A DNA stretch of 64,000 nucleotides, taken from assembly GCF_024584805.1 (NCBI RefSeq), contig NZ_CP075715.1, forward strand, positions 3,406,026-3,470,025. The letters run 5' to 3'. Each line of letters starts with the position of its first letter. Positions within the stretch are counted from its first letter, which is position 1. The stretch is from Streptomyces sp. FIT100. GTDB taxonomy: Bacteria > Actinomycetota > Actinomycetes > Streptomycetales > Streptomycetaceae. The position numbers and the translations under genes are program-made. Below the pieces are notes generated by a model. It ran no database searches and was not told where the DNA came from. It worked only from the letters and a program-made list of their open reading frames with translations. This document shows, piece after piece, positions 1 to 8,394 of the stretch.

Positions 1-44
1 CCGCAACAAGGGCTTCGGGCATATTCCAGCGCGAAGGAGTACGC

Positions 45-245
45 GTGATGCATACTGTGCGGCGCACACTGCGGGTAGTCGAACACCCTGTGCGAGCGGC
101 GCTTTTCGCTCCGGTGGCCATGCCGGTGCCCGGCCGGAGGTTCGGGGCCAATCCGGTGGAGCCGCACATGTCACACTCCCCGGAGCAGCACGCATCTCGC
201 ACCCCACGGAGCGTACCGGAGGGCGGGCCCGACTCCGGGCCGTGA
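45..245 (+). CDS. Possible small protein, 66 aa
   Basis: A GTG-ATG pair follows a good ribosome site (GAAGGAG at 33-39), and the frame runs 66 codons to a TGA. Third positions are roughly three-quarters G or C, lower than in the neighbouring genes, so coding is uncertain. The predicted peptide is basic at its N-terminus, has no membrane segment or motif that I recognise, and ends in a Pro/Gly-rich tail. It converges on the acyl-CoA dehydrogenase gene that ends at 337. The start could be 45 or 48. Conservation in other Streptomyces would decide whether it is real. Confidence 0.35.
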   Translation: MMHTVRRTLRVVEHPVRAALFAPVAMPVPGRRFGANPVEPHMSHSPEQHASRTPRSVPEGGPDSGP

Positions 246-336
246 CGAGTCCGCGAAGGACACAACCCGATATCAACGTGCGGAGCCACGCACGGTGACA
301 TACCGACCCCTCCCGTCCCTCCGCCCGCCCGTTCGC

Positions 337-1212
337 TCAGAGCGCCGCCGCGAGCAACTCCTCCGCCTGGTCCGCCGTCTGCCGGAAACGGGCCCGCACC
401 CAGGCCCGCTTGAGGTGCAGATGCACATCGGCCTCCCAGGTGAAGCCCATGCCGCCGTGCACCTGGAGGCAGTCACGGGCGCCCTGGATCGCAGCCTCGT
501 CGGCGAGGAGTTTGGCACCCGCGATCTCGACCCGGTCGGCGGTGACGGCCGCCGCGTACACGGCGGCGCGGGCGAGTTCGGTGCGCACCAGCATCTGCGC
601 GCAGAGGTGCTTGACCGCCTGGAAGCCGCCGATGGGCCGGCCGAACTGCTCGCGCTCCTTGGCGTACCGCACCGCGAGCTCGGTGGTGCGGGCCGCGGAG
701 CCGAGCTGCTCGGCCGCCGTGAGCAGAACGGCGGCCGGGTCGGTCGCCGGCTCCGACGCCGCCCCCGCCGGCAGCCGGTGCAGTGGGGTGAGCGGATCGA
801 CGGATCGTACGGCGACGGCGCCGGCCGCGTCCCCGGCCACCGCGTCGGCCTCGTCCAGCCAGGCCACGAGCGCGCCGTCCACCGCGGTCACCACGGTCTC
901 GCCGGTGGCCGCACCGGGCACCGTCCCCGCCGCGAGGTGCGTGGCCACGAGCGGACCGGGCAGCAGCACCCGCCCGGCCTCCTCGAACACGAGCACCGCC
1001 TCGGGCAGTCCGAGCCCGACCCCGCCCTCCGCCTCGGGCAGCCGCAGCGCGAAGAACCCGGCGTCGCCGAGCTCCCGCCACAGCGCCCGGTCCACTGCGG
1101 GCGGCTCCCGGTCGGCCGCCGCGCGCAGGGCGGTGCGGGGGAAGCGGGCCGCAAGGAGGTCGCGTACGCCCCTGCGCAGGGCGTGTTGGTCGTCCGTGAG
1201 TCGGAAGTCCAC
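337..1212 (-). CDS. Acyl-CoA dehydrogenase, short (partner-type) subunit
   Basis: A 291-aa acyl-CoA dehydrogenase-family protein with an N-terminal helical domain (MDFRLTDDQHALRRGVRD) and the C-terminal four-helix FAD domain ending in a HGGMGFTWEADVHLHLKRAW stretch. It is about 90 residues shorter than classical dehydrogenases and lacks most of the middle beta domain. In actinobacteria such short FadE proteins pair with a full-length FadE to form heterotetramers that act on bulky acyl-CoA esters (family knowledge). The full-length partner lies immediately upstream, one base away. The GTG start is chosen because it follows the upstream stop directly. The acyl substrate cannot be read from the sequence. 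Confidence 0.92.
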   Translation of the reverse strand: MDFRLTDDQHALRRGVRDLLAARFPRTALRAAADREPPAVDRALWRELGDAGFFALRLPEAEGGVGLGLPEAVLVFEEAGRVLLPGPLVATHLAAGTVPGAATGETVVTAVDGALVAWLDEADAVAGDAAGAVAVRSVDPLTPLHRLPAGAASEPATDPAAVLLTAAEQLGSAARTTELAVRYAKEREQFGRPIGGFQAVKHLCAQMLVRTELARAAVYAAAVTADRVEIAGAKLLADEAAIQGARDCLQVHGGMGFTWEADVHLHLKRAWVRARFRQTADQAEELLAAAL

Positions 1213-1213
1213 G

Positions 1214-2347
1214 TCAGGGGCCCTTCGGCAGGCCGAGGACGCGCTCGGCGACGATGTTCCGCTGGATCTGGGAGGTGCCGGCGGCGATCGTGTACGACAG
1301 CGAGGAGAGCCGGTCCAGGGTCCACTCCCGGTCCAGGTCCAGCGCGTCGGGGCCGAGGACCTCGGCCGCCGTGTCGTACAGCTCCTGGCGGGCGTGGGAG
1401 TAGCGCAGTTTGAAGACCGAGCCGCCGACGCCCGGCACCCCGCCCGTGCGGGTGGCCTCGCTGACGTTCCACTGGGTCAGCCGCCACAGCGCGCCGAACT
1501 CCGCGTTCAGCCTGCCCAGTCTGCGCCGCAGCACGGGATCGTCCCAGCGCCCGTCGGCGCGTGCGGTGCGCGCCAGTTCGCCCAGGGTGCGGCGGCAGGC
1601 GACGACTTCGCCGACGAAGGCCGTGCCGCGCTCGAAGGACAGGGTCACCATCGTGACCCGCCAGCCGTCGTTCTCCTCCCCCACCCGGTTGGCGGCCGGC
1701 ACCCGCACCTCGTCCAGGAAGACCTCGGCGAACTCCGCCGACCCGGCCAGCGTGCGCAGCGGCCGTACGGTGATTCCGGGGGCGTCCATCGGCATCGCCA
1801 GCCAGGAGATCCCGCGGTGCTTCGGGGCGTCCGGGTCGGTGCGCACCAGCAGTTCGCACCAGTCGGCGACCTCGGCGTGCGAGGTCCATGTCTTCGACCC
1901 GGTCACCACATAGGTGTCGCCGTCCCGCACCGCCCGGGTCCGCAGCGAGGCGAGGTCGGAGCCCGCGTCGGGCTCGCTGAAGCCCTGGCACCAGATCTCC
2001 TCACCGCGCAGGATCGGTGCCAGCCAGCGTTCCCGCTGCTCCGGCGTCCCCTCGGCCGCGATCGTCGGACCGGCGTGCAGCAGCCCGACGAAGTTGGCCC
2101 CCACGTAGGGCGCTCCGGCCTTCTCCGTCTCCTCCAGGAAGATCAGCCGCTGGGTCGGGGACGCGTCCCAGTGGACATCGGCGTATCCGGCGTCGTGCAG
2201 CGCCCGCTGCCAGCCCGTGTCGTACACCCGGCGGCCGGGCCAGTCGTCGGGCGAGGGCTTCGGCGGCAGCTTCGGCAGGGCCACCGCGAGCCATTCGCGC
2301 AGTCCCGTCCTGAACGCCTCTTCCTCCTGCGTGTACGTCAGTTCCAC
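1214..2347 (-). CDS. Acyl-CoA dehydrogenase, full-length subunit
   Basis: A 377-aa FadE-type flavoenzyme. Signature segments include QGFSEPDAGSDLASL and GSKTWTSHAEVADW (substrate/FAD middle domain) and the C-terminal AAGTSQIQRNIVAERVLGLP helix. It would oxidise an acyl-CoA to the 2,3-enoyl-CoA, passing electrons to an electron-transfer flavoprotein. The GTG start at 2347 overlaps the last base of the upstream amidohydrolase stop (TAGTG), so the two are translationally coupled. An open frame continues far upstream through other genes but is only antisense shadow. With the short dehydrogenase downstream it probably forms a two-subunit enzyme. Confidence 0.93.
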   Translation of the reverse strand: MELTYTQEEEAFRTGLREWLAVALPKLPPKPSPDDWPGRRVYDTGWQRALHDAGYADVHWDASPTQRLIFLEETEKAGAPYVGANFVGLLHAGPTIAAEGTPEQRERWLAPILRGEEIWCQGFSEPDAGSDLASLRTRAVRDGDTYVVTGSKTWTSHAEVADWCELLVRTDPDAPKHRGISWLAMPMDAPGITVRPLRTLAGSAEFAEVFLDEVRVPAANRVGEENDGWRVTMVTLSFERGTAFVGEVVACRRTLGELARTARADGRWDDPVLRRRLGRLNAEFGALWRLTQWNVSEATRTGGVPGVGGSVFKLRYSHARQELYDTAAEVLGPDALDLDREWTLDRLSSLSYTIAAGTSQIQRNIVAERVLGLPKGP

Positions 2348-3543
2348 TACGCGTCCAGGTCCAGGCCCAGCATCCGGATCGCGTTCCCGCGCATCAGCTT
2401 GTAGACCGTCTCGTCGTCGAGCCCGGCGACATGGTCGAGCGCGACCTCCTTCGTGTGCGGGAAGGTCGAGTCGACGTGCGGATAGTCGGTCTCGAAGGTG
2501 GCGTTGTCCCGGCCCACCACGTCCAGCGAGGCGACCCCGTGCTTGTCGCGGAAGAAGCAGCAGAAGATCTGCCGGTAGTAGTACGTGGACGGCGGCTCGG
2601 GGATGAGGTCCCGCACCCCGCCCCAGGCCCGGTGCTCCTCCCACACGTCGTCCGCGCGCTCCAGCGCGTACGGGATCCAGCCCATCTGGCCCTCGCTGTA
2701 GGCGAGCTTGAGCGCGGGGAACCTGACCAGGACCCCGCTGAAGAGGAAGTCCATCATCGAGGCCATGGCGTTGTTGAAGGACAGCGACGCCTGCACGGCG
2801 GGCGGGGCGTCCGGGGACGCGGCCGGCATCTGCGAGGACGAGCCGATGTGCATGTTGACGACCGTCCCGGTCTCCTGGCAGACCGCGAAGAACGGGTCCC
2901 AGTAGCCTGAGTGGATCGACGGCAGCCCGAGGTGGGTGGGGATCTCGCTGAAGGTGACGGCCCGGACCCCGCGCGCCGCGTTCCGCCGGATCTCGGCGAC
3001 GGCGAGGTCGATGTCCCACAGCGGGATGATGCAGAGCGGGATGAGCCGGCCGCCGCTGTCGCCGCACCACTCCTCCACCATCCAGTCGTTGTACGCGCGG
3101 ACGCAGGCGAGCGCGACCTCCTTGTCCTTGGCCTCGGCGAAGGTCTGGCCGCAGAAGCGGGGGAAGGTGGGGAAGCAGAGGGACGCCTCGACATGGTTGA
3201 GGTCCATATCCTCCAGCCTGGCCTTGGGGTCCCAGCAGCCGCGCCGCATCTCTGCCCGGGTGATGCCCTCCAGCGTCATGTCGTCGCGGTCGAAGCCGAC
3301 GGCGGCGATGTTGCGCTTGTACGGGAACTTGAGGTCCTCGTAGATCCACCAGTCGGTCGGGGGACCGTCCGGGTCCATCGTGATCTGGTACTTGCCGCCG
3401 ACGTACGCCAGCTCGCCGATCCCGGCGGTCAGCGGCTGCGGCCCGCGGTCCCGGTACTTCGCCGGCAGCCAGGTCTCGAAGAGATGCGCGGGCTCGATCA
3501 CATGGTCGTCGACGCTGATGATCCGAGGCAGTTCCTGGTGCAT
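2347..3543 (-). CDS. Amidohydrolase-2 family metal-dependent hydrolase
   Basis: A 398-aa TIM-barrel amidohydrolase of the ACMSD/amidohydrolase-2 family. The N-terminal metal-ligand region reads ISVDDHVIEPAHLFETW; later metal/active-site histidines lie in SIHSGYWDPFF and VNMHIGSSS, and the C-terminal Asp region in TDYPHVDSTFPH. Family members hydrolyse or decarboxylate small organic acids, often ring-cleavage products. ATG at 3543 has a GGAGG ribosome site six bases upstream. As first gene of an operon with two acyl-CoA dehydrogenases, opposite a CoA ligase, it probably takes part in degrading a cyclic or branched carboxylic acid. The substrate is not determined. Confidence 0.92.
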   Translation of the reverse strand: MHQELPRIISVDDHVIEPAHLFETWLPAKYRDRGPQPLTAGIGELAYVGGKYQITMDPDGPPTDWWIYEDLKFPYKRNIAAVGFDRDDMTLEGITRAEMRRGCWDPKARLEDMDLNHVEASLCFPTFPRFCGQTFAEAKDKEVALACVRAYNDWMVEEWCGDSGGRLIPLCIIPLWDIDLAVAEIRRNAARGVRAVTFSEIPTHLGLPSIHSGYWDPFFAVCQETGTVVNMHIGSSSQMPAASPDAPPAVQASLSFNNAMASMMDFLFSGVLVRFPALKLAYSEGQMGWIPYALERADDVWEEHRAWGGVRDLIPEPPSTYYYRQIFCCFFRDKHGVASLDVVGRDNATFETDYPHVDSTFPHTKEVALDHVAGLDDETVYKLMRGNAIRMLGLDLDA

Positions 3544-3558
3544 CGCGGGCCTCCGCTT

Positions 3559-3573
3559 CTGACGGGTCGTCAG
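3559..3573. promoter_or_regulatory. Palindromic operator candidate 1
   Basis: CTGACGGGTCGTCAG is a perfect 6-bp inverted repeat with a 3-bp spacer, starting 16 bp upstream of the amidohydrolase ATG. Read on the other strand it matches the second site at 3637 in 13 of 15 positions. Size and symmetry suit a TetR-family repressor of acyl-CoA catabolism. The repressor is not identified. Confidence 0.5.
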
Positions 3574-3636
3574 AAATCAGGCTAGCCCCGCACCCCTGGA
3601 CCGACAAGGCGACCGGCCCTACGCTCTCCGCACGAT

Positions 3637-3651
3637 CTGACTGCCCGTCAG
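3637..3651. promoter_or_regulatory. Palindromic operator candidate 2
   Basis: CTGACTGCCCGTCAG has 5-bp perfect arms and lies 16 bp upstream of the CoA-ligase ATG at 3668. Together with the site at 3559 it places one matching box just ahead of each divergent gene, the layout expected when one regulator controls both directions. Confidence 0.5.
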
Positions 3652-3667
3652 CTCTATCGGAGGGGAC

Positions 3668-5281
3668 ATGACCGAGACCGCACACGCCCTGGGCGCCTCC
3701 CGCACCCTCTGGGAGCTCATCGACCGCCGCGCCGCGCTCACCCCCGACCGCACCGCGCTGATCCAGGACGACGGCAGGCGGCTGGCCTTCGGCGAGCTGC
3801 GCGACCGCTGCGAGCGGGTCGCCGCCGGGCTGTGCGCGATGGGCGTACGCCCGGGGACGGTCGTCGCCTGGCAGCTGCCCACCCGGATCGAGACCGTCCT
3901 GCTCAGCGGCGCGCTGGCCCGGATCGGCGCCGTGCAGTCCCCGATCATCCCGTTCTACCGGGACCGGGAGGTCGGCTTCGCGCTGCGCGAGTCGAAGGCG
4001 GAGTTCTTCGCGGTGCCGGGCACCTGGCGCGGCTTCGACCACGGGGAGATGGCGCGGCGGCTCGGCGCGCGCGGCGTCTTCGACGCGTACGCGTCACTGC
4101 CGGACGGCGATCCGGCCGTGCTGCCCCCGCCGCCGGACGGGGGGACCTCCCCGGCCGAAGGCCCGGGGGGAGGCCCTGGCGGAGGCCCTGGCGGAGGCGC
4201 GTCCGTGCGCTGGATCTACTGGACCTCCGGCACCACCTCCGACCCGAAGGGCGTGCTGCACACCGACCGCTCACTGATCGCCGGCGGCTCCTGCCTGGCA
4301 CACGCGCTGCGGCTCACCCCGGACGACGTCGGCTCGATCGCGTTCCCCTTCGCCCACATCGGCGGGGCGGACTACCTGGTGATGCTGCTGCTGTACGGGT
4401 TCCCGGCCGTCCTCTTCGAGAAGTTCGCGCTCCCGGACGCGCTGGAGACGTACCGCAGGCACGGGGTCACGACGGCCGGCGGATCCACCGCCTTCTACGC
4501 GATGTTCCTGGCCGAACAGCGCAAACGGCCCGGGGAGCCGGTCGTCCCCAGCCTGCGGCTGCTGGCGGGCGGCGGCGCGGCGAAACCGCCCGAGCTGTAC
4601 CACGCGATCGTCCGCGAGATGGGCGTGCAGCTCACCCACGGCTACGGCATGACCGAGGTGCCGATGATCACGATGGGCGACCCGGACGACACCCCCGAGA
4701 ACCTCGCGACGACGGAGGGCCGGCCGCCGGAGGGCATGGAGATACGGATCGTCGACGGCGAGGTGCGGCTGCGGGGCGAGGCCGTCTGCCGCGGCTATCT
4801 GGACCCCGCGCAGAGCGCGGCGGTCTTCGATCCGGACGGCTTTCTGATCACCGGTGACCTCGGGCATCTGACCGAGTCCGGGCATCTCGTCCTCACCGGA
4901 CGCCTCAAGGACGTCATCATCCGCAAAGGCGAGAACATCTCGGCCAAGGAGATCGAGGACCTGCTGCACGAGCACCCGGCGGTCGGGGAGGCGGCGGTCA
5001 TCGGCCTGCCCGACCCCGAGCGCGGGGAGCGCGTCTGCGCGGTGCTCACGCCGCGCCCCGGTGCCGGCGCTCCGCCGGGGCTCGCTGACATCACGGCCTA
5101 CCTGCGGGAGGCGGGCCTCGCCGTGCACAAGCTGCCGGAGCAGGTGGAGGTGATGGAGGCGCTGCCGCGGAACGAGGCCCTCCGGAAGGTCCTGAAGTAC
5201 AAGCTGCGGGAGCGGTTCAGCGCGACTTCCGCACCGCTTCGGTCAGAGAATTTGCGCGCGCATCGTCGGACCCGCCCATGA
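3668..5281 (+). CDS. AMP-binding acyl-CoA ligase (FadD type), C-terminus extended by read-through
   Basis: A 537-aa adenylate-forming ligase activating a carboxylic acid to its CoA thioester. Motifs in order: P-loop-like YWTSGTTSDPKGVLHTD (about residue 182), YGMTE (about 333), TGDLG (about 397), GRLKDVIIRKGENIS (about 411) and the C-terminal Lys region RNEALRKVLKYKLRERF. A Gly/Pro-rich linker (GGGPGGGPGGG) sits near residue 165. The ATG follows GGAGGGG. About 20 extra residues after KLRERF are encoded antisense to the 3' end of the serine-hydrolase remnant, so the native stop seems to have been lost at a rearrangement near 5217. The divergent operon suggests activation of a cyclic or branched acid for beta-oxidation. 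Confidence 0.92.
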   Translation: MTETAHALGASRTLWELIDRRAALTPDRTALIQDDGRRLAFGELRDRCERVAAGLCAMGVRPGTVVAWQLPTRIETVLLSGALARIGAVQSPIIPFYRDREVGFALRESKAEFFAVPGTWRGFDHGEMARRLGARGVFDAYASLPDGDPAVLPPPPDGGTSPAEGPGGGPGGGPGGGASVRWIYWTSGTTSDPKGVLHTDRSLIAGGSCLAHALRLTPDDVGSIAFPFAHIGGADYLVMLLLYGFPAVLFEKFALPDALETYRRHGVTTAGGSTAFYAMFLAEQRKRPGEPVVPSLRLLAGGGAAKPPELYHAIVREMGVQLTHGYGMTEVPMITMGDPDDTPENLATTEGRPPEGMEIRIVDGEVRLRGEAVCRGYLDPAQSAAVFDPDGFLITGDLGHLTESGHLVLTGRLKDVIIRKGENISAKEIEDLLHEHPAVGEAAVIGLPDPERGERVCAVLTPRPGAGAPPGLADITAYLREAGLAVHKLPEQVEVMEALPRNEALRKVLKYKLRERFSATSAPLRSENLRAHRRTRP

Positions 5282-6150
5282 TGTGGTTCATCACGTACCC
5301 GAAGGCGATGCCGTGCTCCGGGTCGGCGAAGCCGAGTGAGCCGCCGCGACCGGTGTGACCGAAAGCGTTTGGGCCGGTCATGGGGTTGCCCTCCGTGGGC
5401 AGCATGTAGCCGGTGCTGAATCGGCTCGGGATCAGCATCACCTGGTCTTTCCCGCTTGCCTGTTCCTTGGCCGCCGATGCCAGGGTTTCCGGGGTGAGCA
5501 GGCGTACGCCGTCAACCTCGCCGATCAGCGCGGCGTACATGCGCGCGAGTGCGTGGGCGGTGCCAATGCCGTTGGAGGACGGGAGTTCCGCGGCCTGCAC
5601 CTCAGCGGAGTCGAAGTCGATTGCTGCGGGGTCAGTGACCGCGAACGCCCGATTGCTGAAGGAGTTCGGGTCGCGCCAGGCGGCCACCTGTTCGCGGAGC
5701 TCCTCGGGAACGGACTCGACTGGGACGGTGGTGAGGTCGACGGCTGGCCGTCGGTACGCCATACGGCTGACTCGATTGCGTTCGCTCGCCGGCAAGCCAA
5801 TGAAGAAGTCCAGATCCAGAGGGTCCGCGATCTCGTCGGCGAAGAAGCGGCCCGGCGAGCGGCCGGAAACTCGGCGGATCACCTCGCCGACCAGCCAGCC
5901 CCAGGTTCGGCCGTGGTACCCGTGTGCCTTGCCCGGCGTCCACAGCGGACGTTGTGCCGCCAGTGCAGCGGCCATGGGATTCCAGGCCAACGCCTCGGTC
6001 AACGGCAACGGTTGGTCCAGTGCGACCAGGCCGGCCTGGTGGGACAGGAGCCAGCGTACGGGGATGTCAGACTTGCCGTTCGCCGCGAACTCCGCCCAGT
6101 ACTTTGCCACCGGTGCGTCGAGGTCCAGTCTGCCGCGCTCGGCCAGCATG
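5217..6150 (-). pseudogene. Serine beta-lactamase-fold hydrolase, N-terminus and nucleophile missing
   Basis: The frame encodes about 310 residues of an EstB/class-C-like serine hydrolase from MLAERGRLDLDAPVAKYW onward. It includes LLSHQAGL, a YHGRTWGWLVGEV segment in the Tyr-box position and the HTGRGG box near the end. The Ser-x-x-Lys motif, normally just before the first retained segment, is absent. The sequence there is joined out of frame to the start of an HD-domain gene (junction near 6151). An ATG-initiated ORF exists but would lack the nucleophile. The 3' end overlaps the CoA ligase by about 65 bp. I read this as a deletion product and expect no catalytic activity. Confidence 0.75.
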
Positions 6151-6152
6151 CC

Positions 6153-6262
6153 TTCACGCCCGCGATCCACCAGCCGGAGCGCTTTGCCCTCTTCAACATC
6201 CCCATCTCCAGCAGGAAACCGGCGGTGCCCTTTGCCTGTTCGGTCGTCGTCTCGTCGGCCAT
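6153..6262 (-). pseudogene. Truncated HD-domain phosphohydrolase (YfbR-like), first 36 codons only
   Basis: An ATG at 6262 with a GGAGGG ribosome site begins a frame containing GFLLEMGMLKRAKRSGWW, the characteristic start of YfbR-like HD 5'-deoxynucleotidase relatives, in which the HPESVAEHS metal-binding motif normally follows. Here the frame breaks right after IAGVK, at the junction with the serine-hydrolase remnant, so the entire HD catalytic core is lost. The frame continues as nonsense residues. It marks the right side of a deletion or recombination joint. Confidence 0.65.
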
Positions 6263-6517
6263 GTCATGCCCTCCGGGGTCAACGGTGATCGCGTAGAACG
6301 TAGTGCACGGTGCCGAGTTCAGCCCGGGCCCCGGAGGAAATCCGGCCGTCGTCCAACAGGAGCACAGTGCGGTCGGTGAGTTCAGCCGCGATGTCCGGAG
6401 CTGCCTGTGCTCTCCCTCGGTCGGCTGTCGTTCGGGTCTTATCCTCCGGGAATGGCACGCCACAGGGACAAGAACCAGTACGACTGGCAACCACTCCTTC
6501 AGGGCATGTAGTGGGCC

Positions 6518-7081
6518 ATGGACGAGGTGATGGTGGACTGGGCCAGGCGGGTCGCGGAGGCCGAGCTCGGTGGTGCGCTCCCTCGGCGGTGGGCGCACAG
6601 CCAAGGAGTCGCAGCCCGGGCGGCCGAGGTGGGCCGGATCCTGGGGAGGGAAGCCGACCTGCTGATCGCCGCCGCGACGCTGCATGATGTGGGGTACGCG
6701 CCGCGACTGGCCGCGACGGGGTTCCACCCGCTCGATGGCGCCCGGTTTCTTCGCGATCAGCACAGTGCGGAGGAGCGGCTGGTGCGGTTGGTGGCGAACC
6801 ACTCGTTCGCATTGCTGGAGGCCGAGGAGCGCGGGCTGCGGGAGGAACTGGCAGCTGAGTTCCCGTTGTTGGAGGATCCTCTGCTGGTGGATGCGCTGGT
6901 CTACTGCGACATGACCACCACGCCCGACGGGCACCGGACCACCGAGCAGGAACGGGTCGCGGAGATCGTCGGTCGTTACGGGGCCGACGGCGTCGTCGGG
7001 CGGTTCATTTGTCGGGCGGCGCCGGAGATCTTCGCCGCCGTGGAGCGGGTGGAGGCGGCGTTGGCGGCTCAGCCGAGGTAG
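6518..7081 (+). CDS. HD-domain metal-dependent phosphohydrolase
   Basis: A 187-aa HD-superfamily protein. The first metal His lies in RRWAHSQGVAARAAEVG, the HD dyad in AAATLHDVGYAPRL, and a following helix carries NHSFALLEAE. The domain fills nearly the whole protein, so no sensor or effector domain is fused. HD proteins of this size hydrolyse phosphomonoesters, nucleotides or cyclic nucleotides (family knowledge). Its 3' end overlaps the convergent Nudix gene by 13 bp. It lies left of the divergent HTH regulator of island A; whether it is co-regulated is unclear. ATG at 6518 is used; no strong ribosome site is visible. Confidence 0.82.
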   Translation: MDEVMVDWARRVAEAELGGALPRRWAHSQGVAARAAEVGRILGREADLLIAAATLHDVGYAPRLAATGFHPLDGARFLRDQHSAEERLVRLVANHSFALLEAEERGLREELAAEFPLLEDPLLVDALVYCDMTTTPDGHRTTEQERVAEIVGRYGADGVVGRFICRAAPEIFAAVERVEAALAAQPR

Positions 7082-7536
7082 GGGTAGGTGCCGACGAGGT
7101 AGTCGCCGATCTGCTGGCGCATGCTGGGGTGGATGTCGAACTCGTCGAGGTCGGCCGGCTGGATGAAGCGGACGCCGTCGGCCTCGTCGTTGATGGTGGG
7201 CTCGCCGCCGACTGGGCGGCCGATGTAGGTGTTCTCGTACTGCTGGCGGATCTCGCCGTCGGTGTAGGCGACGATGTGGTTCGGGTTGGTGTAGACGCCG
7301 AGGAATCCGGTGATCTCGGCGATGATGCCGGTCTCCTCCAGGCATTCCCGTACCGCGCACTGAGCGGCGGTCTCGCCGATGTCCTGGGCTCCGCCCGGGA
7401 GGGCCCACTGGCCGGTGTCTCGGCGGCGCTGAAGCAGGATGGCGCCGCTGTCGTCGACGACGAGCAGGTTGCTGGCGGGGATGAGGGTGTTCGCCTTCGG
7501 AGCGGCGGGGTCGTTGTAGTACTCAGTCCTGCCCAT
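7069..7536 (-). CDS. Nudix hydrolase
   Basis: A 155-aa Nudix protein with a canonical box: PGGAQDIGE followed by RECLEETGI (G-x5-E-x7-RE-U-x-EE-x-G-U all present). It should cleave a nucleoside diphosphate linked to X. An acidic LDEFDIHPSM segment lies near the C-terminus. The ATG at 7536 is inside the 3' end of the upstream HTH regulator gene (14-bp overlap), giving translational coupling. Co-transcription with the regulator and location opposite the HAD/radical-SAM operon suggest it acts on the metabolite of that pathway or on the regulator's ligand. Confidence 0.92.
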   Translation of the reverse strand: MGRTEYYNDPAAPKANTLIPASNLLVVDDSGAILLQRRRDTGQWALPGGAQDIGETAAQCAVRECLEETGIIAEITGFLGVYTNPNHIVAYTDGEIRQQYENTYIGRPVGGEPTINDEADGVRFIQPADLDEFDIHPSMRQQIGDYLVGTYPYLG

Positions 7537-8305
7537 GTGCGGCGGTCCCCTCCTGGTCGGGTGTCCAGGGCCGTGCGCTGGCCCAGACGGCTTCGAAGCT
7601 CTGAGCGTAGTTGGCGAACCATCCTGAGCCGTCAACTCTGTTGAGGTGGAGCAGGGGGTTGGCGCTGGCCGGCTGGCCCCACACGTGCGGGTTGACCAGC
7701 AGGTTGTCGTCGTAGCGGAACAGGGAGGTGTAGAGGGTGGTGTCGTGCAGTCGTACTTCGCATCCGGCCTCGGCCAGCAGGGGACGGTAGTACGTCAGGG
7801 ATGCGCGGATCTTGGCAGCCAGGGTGTCACCGATTCCCTCTTCGCGGCCCCGGATGACCACTGCCTGACCTTCCGGGTCGCCGAAGCACAGCCGCACTCG
7901 GACCCCGTCGGTGGCGCGCTCGGCGAGCATCTTGGCGACGTGGGGGTTGGACTGCGCGAAGAAGGTGCCGGAGAAGACGAGAACGCCGATCTCCGCCTGG
8001 GCCTCCCGCAGCAGGGAGATCCACATGTCCCGCGGGACACTCGCACGGTTCTGATAGGTGCCGACGAGCTCGGTGCCTAAGCCGTCACCGGCCCGCGTGG
8101 CCCGTCGGGGCGGGGCGGGCCAGAGGAACGTCTCCTCCACTCTCAGATGGCGCGCGACCCGGTAGCGGTGCCGTGGGTGGGGAACGCGCCCGCCCAGCCA
8201 CCGACTTACCGTCTTGGGGTCCACCTCGCAGACTTCCGCGAGCGATTCGGGTAAGACACCGCGCTGGGCGAGTACGGAGTGCAGTCGCTCGTTCACAGAG
8301 GTCAT
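7523..8305 (-). CDS. HTH regulator with inactive phospholipase-D-like sensor domain
   Basis: A 260-aa protein. Residues about 5-60 form an XRE-like helix-turn-helix (SLAEVCEVDPKTVSRWLGGR). The remainder resembles a PLD-fold domain (IGVLVFSGTFFAQSNPHVA, VRVRLCFGDPEGQ, LHDTTLYTSLFRYDDNLL). The HKD catalytic pattern is degenerate (HDTTLYTS rather than HxK-x4-D), so it likely senses a ligand instead of catalysing. Such HTH-PLD-like regulators recur in Streptomyces beside Nudix genes (family impression). It is divergent from the HAD/radical-SAM operon and probably controls it. The ATG at 8305 is the first reasonable start. Confidence 0.88.
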   Translation of the reverse strand: MTSVNERLHSVLAQRGVLPESLAEVCEVDPKTVSRWLGGRVPHPRHRYRVARHLRVEETFLWPAPPRRATRAGDGLGTELVGTYQNRASVPRDMWISLLREAQAEIGVLVFSGTFFAQSNPHVAKMLAERATDGVRVRLCFGDPEGQAVVIRGREEGIGDTLAAKIRASLTYYRPLLAEAGCEVRLHDTTLYTSLFRYDDNLLVNPHVWGQPASANPLLHLNRVDGSGWFANYAQSFEAVWASARPWTPDQEGTAAHGQD

Positions 8306-8314
8306 GGAAACGCT

Positions 8315-8350
8315 GCGCGACGTGATCGCGCAAGGACGTTACGGGACGTT
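8315..8350. promoter_or_regulatory. Divergent promoter region of island A with GGACGTT direct repeats
   Basis: Between the divergent regulator (start 8305) and HAD gene (start 8395) lie an inverted repeat GCGCGA-N5-TCGCGC (8315-8331) and two GGACGTT direct repeats (8334-8340 and 8344-8350) spaced 10 bp, one helical turn. The GGACGT core recurs as a palindrome before the radical SAM gene at 9090. A binding site for the adjacent HTH regulator is plausible but untested. Confidence 0.4.
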
Positions 8351-8394
8351 CTCGCGGAACCGGGGGGGGCGCACCGGATGCCTACCCTGGCGGC

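Noticed and set aside
1214..4042. Single 942-aa minus-strand open frame
   Set aside because: Only the part from GTG 2347 matches acyl-CoA dehydrogenases. The upstream part is antisense or out-of-frame to the amidohydrolase and ligase genes.
6279..6400. Minus-strand frame ending DDGRISSGARAELGTVHYVL before the truncated HD gene
   Set aside because: It might be the tail of a decayed gene, but no start codon or family could be recognised, so no feature is claimed.
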